Positions 62,119-64,000 of a stretch of 64,000 bases of DNA are shown here, piece by piece. The stretch spans positions 62,001-126,000 of the forward strand of contig JANSYP010000004.1 of the NCBI GenBank assembly GCA_024742405.1. The letters are read 5' to 3'. The first letter of the stretch is position 1. Every line of letters begins with the position of its first letter. This DNA is from Paracoccaceae bacterium. Its GTDB lineage: Bacteria; Pseudomonadota; Alphaproteobacteria; Rhodobacterales; Rhodobacteraceae. The position numbers and the translations under genes were made by a program. Under the pieces are notes generated by a model. The model searched no databases and was not told where the DNA came from. It worked only from the letters and a program-made list of their open reading frames with translations.

Positions 62119-63477
62119 CTACGTGGCCTCCGGCGGCGTTTGAACGCTTGCAGGGGGCAGACGCGCTGCCAAAAGCGCATGCAGGTCGACCCGGGCGCGC
62201 AGGCGTGTGGCCAAGAGGAACACGCCTGCCAGTTTCCGCTGGATGAAAAGCGTGTCCATCGGCGGGATATGGGTGAAGCTCTGGTCGAGAGCCAGCTCAA
62301 GGCCCGCGTCGCGCAAGTCCTGAGGGAGCGTCGTGGATGCGAAATCGTAAGGCCCGGTCGCGCGAAACTGGGCGCAGACCCGCGCCGTCATCTCCACCAT
62401 GGCCGCGGCGTGGTGCGGCGCAGTCGCCGCGTCGAACAACCCGAGCGCGCGTGCGGCCTGTGCTATACCCTCCCGGTCGTCCTGCAACCCGGCGCGCAGC
62501 ATCGCCCCGTAGCCGGCTGCGGTCGCTGGCAGAACCTCCCGCGTTGCACCGAAATCCAGCAGCACCACACGGTCCGTCGAAGGGTCATAGCGGTAGTTGG
62601 CAAAGTTCGGGTCGGTCTGCATCCAGCCGAACTCGAAAAGCTCGCGCAATACCAGATCGATGAGCTGCGTGGCCACGCGGTCGCGGGTTGTCTGTTCTGC
62701 CGTGGCGAGATCTTCGATGGGGTGGCCGGCTGCAAACCCCATCGCCAGAATGCTCTCGGTCGTCAGATCACGCTCGCAGGTCGGGACGGAGAATTCGGGC
62801 GTGTCCTCCAGCAATGTGCCGAAGCGGGTGAGACAAGCCGCTTCGCGCTCGTAGTCGGCCTCCTCATGAAGTTGTTTCTTGGCCTCCGCAAGGAGCGGGG
62901 CAAGATCGATCCCCGCCGGCAGCAGCCCGGTCATCCGGACGAGGGCGGCCACATTGTCGACATCGCTGTCGATGCTGCGGCGCACTCCGGGATACTGAAC
63001 CTTGATCGCCAGATCGCGACCATCGCGGGTGCGGGCGCGATGTACCTGCCCGATGGAGGCCGCCGCAATGGGCCGGACATCGAACCGTTCGAAGCGTCTG
63101 ACGAAATCTGCGCCCCAGTTCGCCGCCAGTACGGATTTGAGCTGGCGGGGCGGCATGAACTCCGCGTCGGCGCGCAGGCGGCCCAGGATTTCGGTGAGCT
63201 CCGGGGGCAGGATCTCTCCTGTCTCCATGGACAAGAGCTGGCCGACCTTCATCGCCGCCCCGCGCATCCGGGCGAGCTGATCTGCGACGCGCCGCGCATT
63301 GCCAGGTGTCAGCAGCATATCGCGGACCGCCGGACGCTCGCCCCGCGCCAGACTGCGCAGCCCTTCGGCCGCGGCCCCCCCCGCAACACCGGAGGCCAGT
63401 GCCCCGAGCCGGGTCAGTCGCGCGATCTGGGAGGCGGGCACGGTACGTCCCCGAAACCTGTCATCAAACATCGTCAT
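62119..63477 (-). CDS. ABC1/UbiB family atypical kinase
   Basis: The start at 63477 (MTMFDDRFRG) is chosen because the family begins here; a longer frame upstream is not conserved-looking. The 452-residue product has the KxGQ motif MKVGQLLSMETGEILPPE (KVGQ at 77-80), the ADCK alanine-rich loop AAASIGQVHRA, the VAIK-like AIKVQYPGV, QTDPNFANYRY and the DFG LLDFGATRE. It is a COQ8/UbiB relative; many alphaproteobacteria have such a copy besides ubiB, so a ubiquinone role is possible but not certain. Confidence 0.88.
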   Translation of the reverse strand: MTMFDDRFRGRTVPASQIARLTRLGALASGVAGGAAAEGLRSLARGERPAVRDMLLTPGNARRVADQLARMRGAAMKVGQLLSMETGEILPPELTEILGRLRADAEFMPPRQLKSVLAANWGADFVRRFERFDVRPIAAASIGQVHRARTRDGRDLAIKVQYPGVRRSIDSDVDNVAALVRMTGLLPAGIDLAPLLAEAKKQLHEEADYEREAACLTRFGTLLEDTPEFSVPTCERDLTTESILAMGFAAGHPIEDLATAEQTTRDRVATQLIDLVLRELFEFGWMQTDPNFANYRYDPSTDRVVLLDFGATREVLPATAAGYGAMLRAGLQDDREGIAQAARALGLFDAATAPHHAAAMVEMTARVCAQFRATGPYDFASTTLPQDLRDAGLELALDQSFTHIPPMDTLFIQRKLAGVFLLATRLRARVDLHALLAARLPPASVQTPPEAT

Positions 63478-63678
63478 GGGGGGCACATAAGCCGCGCGAG
63501 ACCGATAGCGAGCCTCGCGCGCCGGGCGGTGTTGCCAATGTTCCGCCGCACGGTTACCGCCCTGGGCGCGCGCCGCGCCGGATGTGCGGTCCTGTGCGGC
63601 CACTTGCTCGAGCGGAAGGCCGGTTGCCCAAGGTTCGGCCACCGCGGCAATTTCTGGACGCATTTCCACCTGCGCACT

Positions 63679-64000
63679 ATGTTCGATGCAATGCTAAGAT
63701 TTGTGGCCTTACTGCTCTTCTTCCTTCTGCCCTTTGGGACTGGACCAGCCAGCGCGGACAAGCTCGCGTACCTTGAGCTCGCGCGCCAAGGGTGGAACTA
63801 TCAGTTGCGCACGACGATGGTCGGCCGCGACATGGGGATCCGCGTGCATATCAACGGCCGAGATCTGGCGGGCGCTGCACTCTGCGTCGTTGGCGAGCGG
63901 CCCCACGCCCAGACCGACGAGGTTCTCGAGGCGTTTCGCGGGTTGCTTCATCACAGTTTCGGGAAACCCATGCCGATGCGTTATGCCGGGCAGGACGCGC
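63679..64000 (+). CDS. Exported protein of unknown function, 3' end outside window
   Basis: An open frame runs off the right edge with 103-107 visible codons. The start is ATG 63679 or ATG 63691. The latter gives MLRFVALLLFFLLPFGTGPASA, a clear signal peptide with cleavage near ASA-DK. The mature part begins DKLAYLELARQGWNYQLRTT, then RVHINGRDLAGAALCVVGE and VLEAFRGLLHHSFG. I do not recognise a family. It is divergent from the UbiB-like gene. Confidence 0.65.
   Translation, partial: MFDAMLRFVALLLFFLLPFGTGPASADKLAYLELARQGWNYQLRTTMVGRDMGIRVHINGRDLAGAALCVVGERPHAQTDEVLEAFRGLLHHSFGKPMPMRYAGQDA

Noticed and set aside
1-64000. tRNA or rRNA genes, insertion sequences, prophage, toxin-antitoxin pairs and CRISPR arrays
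   Set aside because: Reading the gaps and gene products gave no cloverleaf, transposase, integrase, phage structural gene or direct-repeat array. A defence island or mobile system is not supported.

Overview
The window looks like a chromosomal segment of a high-GC alphaproteobacterium of the order Rhodobacterales (Roseobacter/Rhodobacter type). The evidence is a regB-senC-regA redox locus, a RegB sensor with the GGLHNPF quinone-site heptad, a MaoC-phosphotransacetylase fusion, a parAB-rsmG-mnmG-mnmE-rho-hemJ block next to maf-aroE-coaE-dnaQ-secB, monomeric isocitrate dehydrogenase, and adjacent addB/addA, murU/amgK/tsaE genes. I cannot name a genus. I see no insertion sequence, prophage, CRISPR array, tRNA or rRNA. 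Almost every gene belongs to a recognisable core family.

Layout. 1-3.5 kb: a membrane-lipid/singlet-oxygen type operon (FAD oxidoreductase, DUF1365, DUF3833, SDR). 3.5-10.5 kb: DUF3775, cysteine synthase, RppH, a LysE exporter with a divergent Lrp regulator, an IalB-like protein, CtpA protease and GpmI. 10.6-16.2 kb: dapE, a TIGR04282-like glycosyltransferase, then a minus-strand acyl-phosphate operon (fabI-type reductase, an unknown gene, maoC-pta, ackA). 16.2-20.9 kb: grpE-hrcA facing rph-rdgB-hemW-DUF454. 20.9-28.3 kb: parB, parA, rsmG, mnmG, mnmE, rho and hemJ, all on the minus strand, with three perfect parS sites.

28.28-28.68 kb is an AT-rich gap with one perfect and several near-perfect DnaA boxes. 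It is the probable chromosome origin: genes on both sides are transcribed away from it. 28.7-33.9 kb: maf, aroE, coaE, dnaQ, secB, fxsA, a Tim44-like protein and an Smr protein. 33.9-38.1 kb: a lipoprotein hydrolase, hslU, an opposite-strand DUF3307 gene that splits hslU from hslV, then hslV and trxA. 38.1-46.7 kb: addA, addB, murU, amgK and tsaE, one tightly overlapping minus-strand run. 46.8-51.8 kb: a PAS-domain protein, regB, senC, regA and an HD hydrolase. 51.9-64 kb: mutS, GNAT, malic enzyme, a decayed SnoaL-like gene, a PfkB-type kinase, an exported MsrA, monomeric IDH, an ABC1/UbiB kinase and the start of an exported protein of unknown function.

Functionally the window joins chromosome replication and segregation (oriC, parS, ParAB) to tRNA and rRNA modification, protein quality control (GrpE, HrcA, HslUV, SecB, Trx), DNA repair (AddAB, MutS, DnaQ-like exonuclease), nucleotide-pool cleaning (Maf, RdgB), cell-wall precursor recycling (AmgK/MurU) and redox control (RegBA). 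No clearly new multi-gene system is visible. The best leads are the origin architecture, the split hslVU locus, the unknown gene in the acyl-phosphate operon, and a few gene-loss scars.
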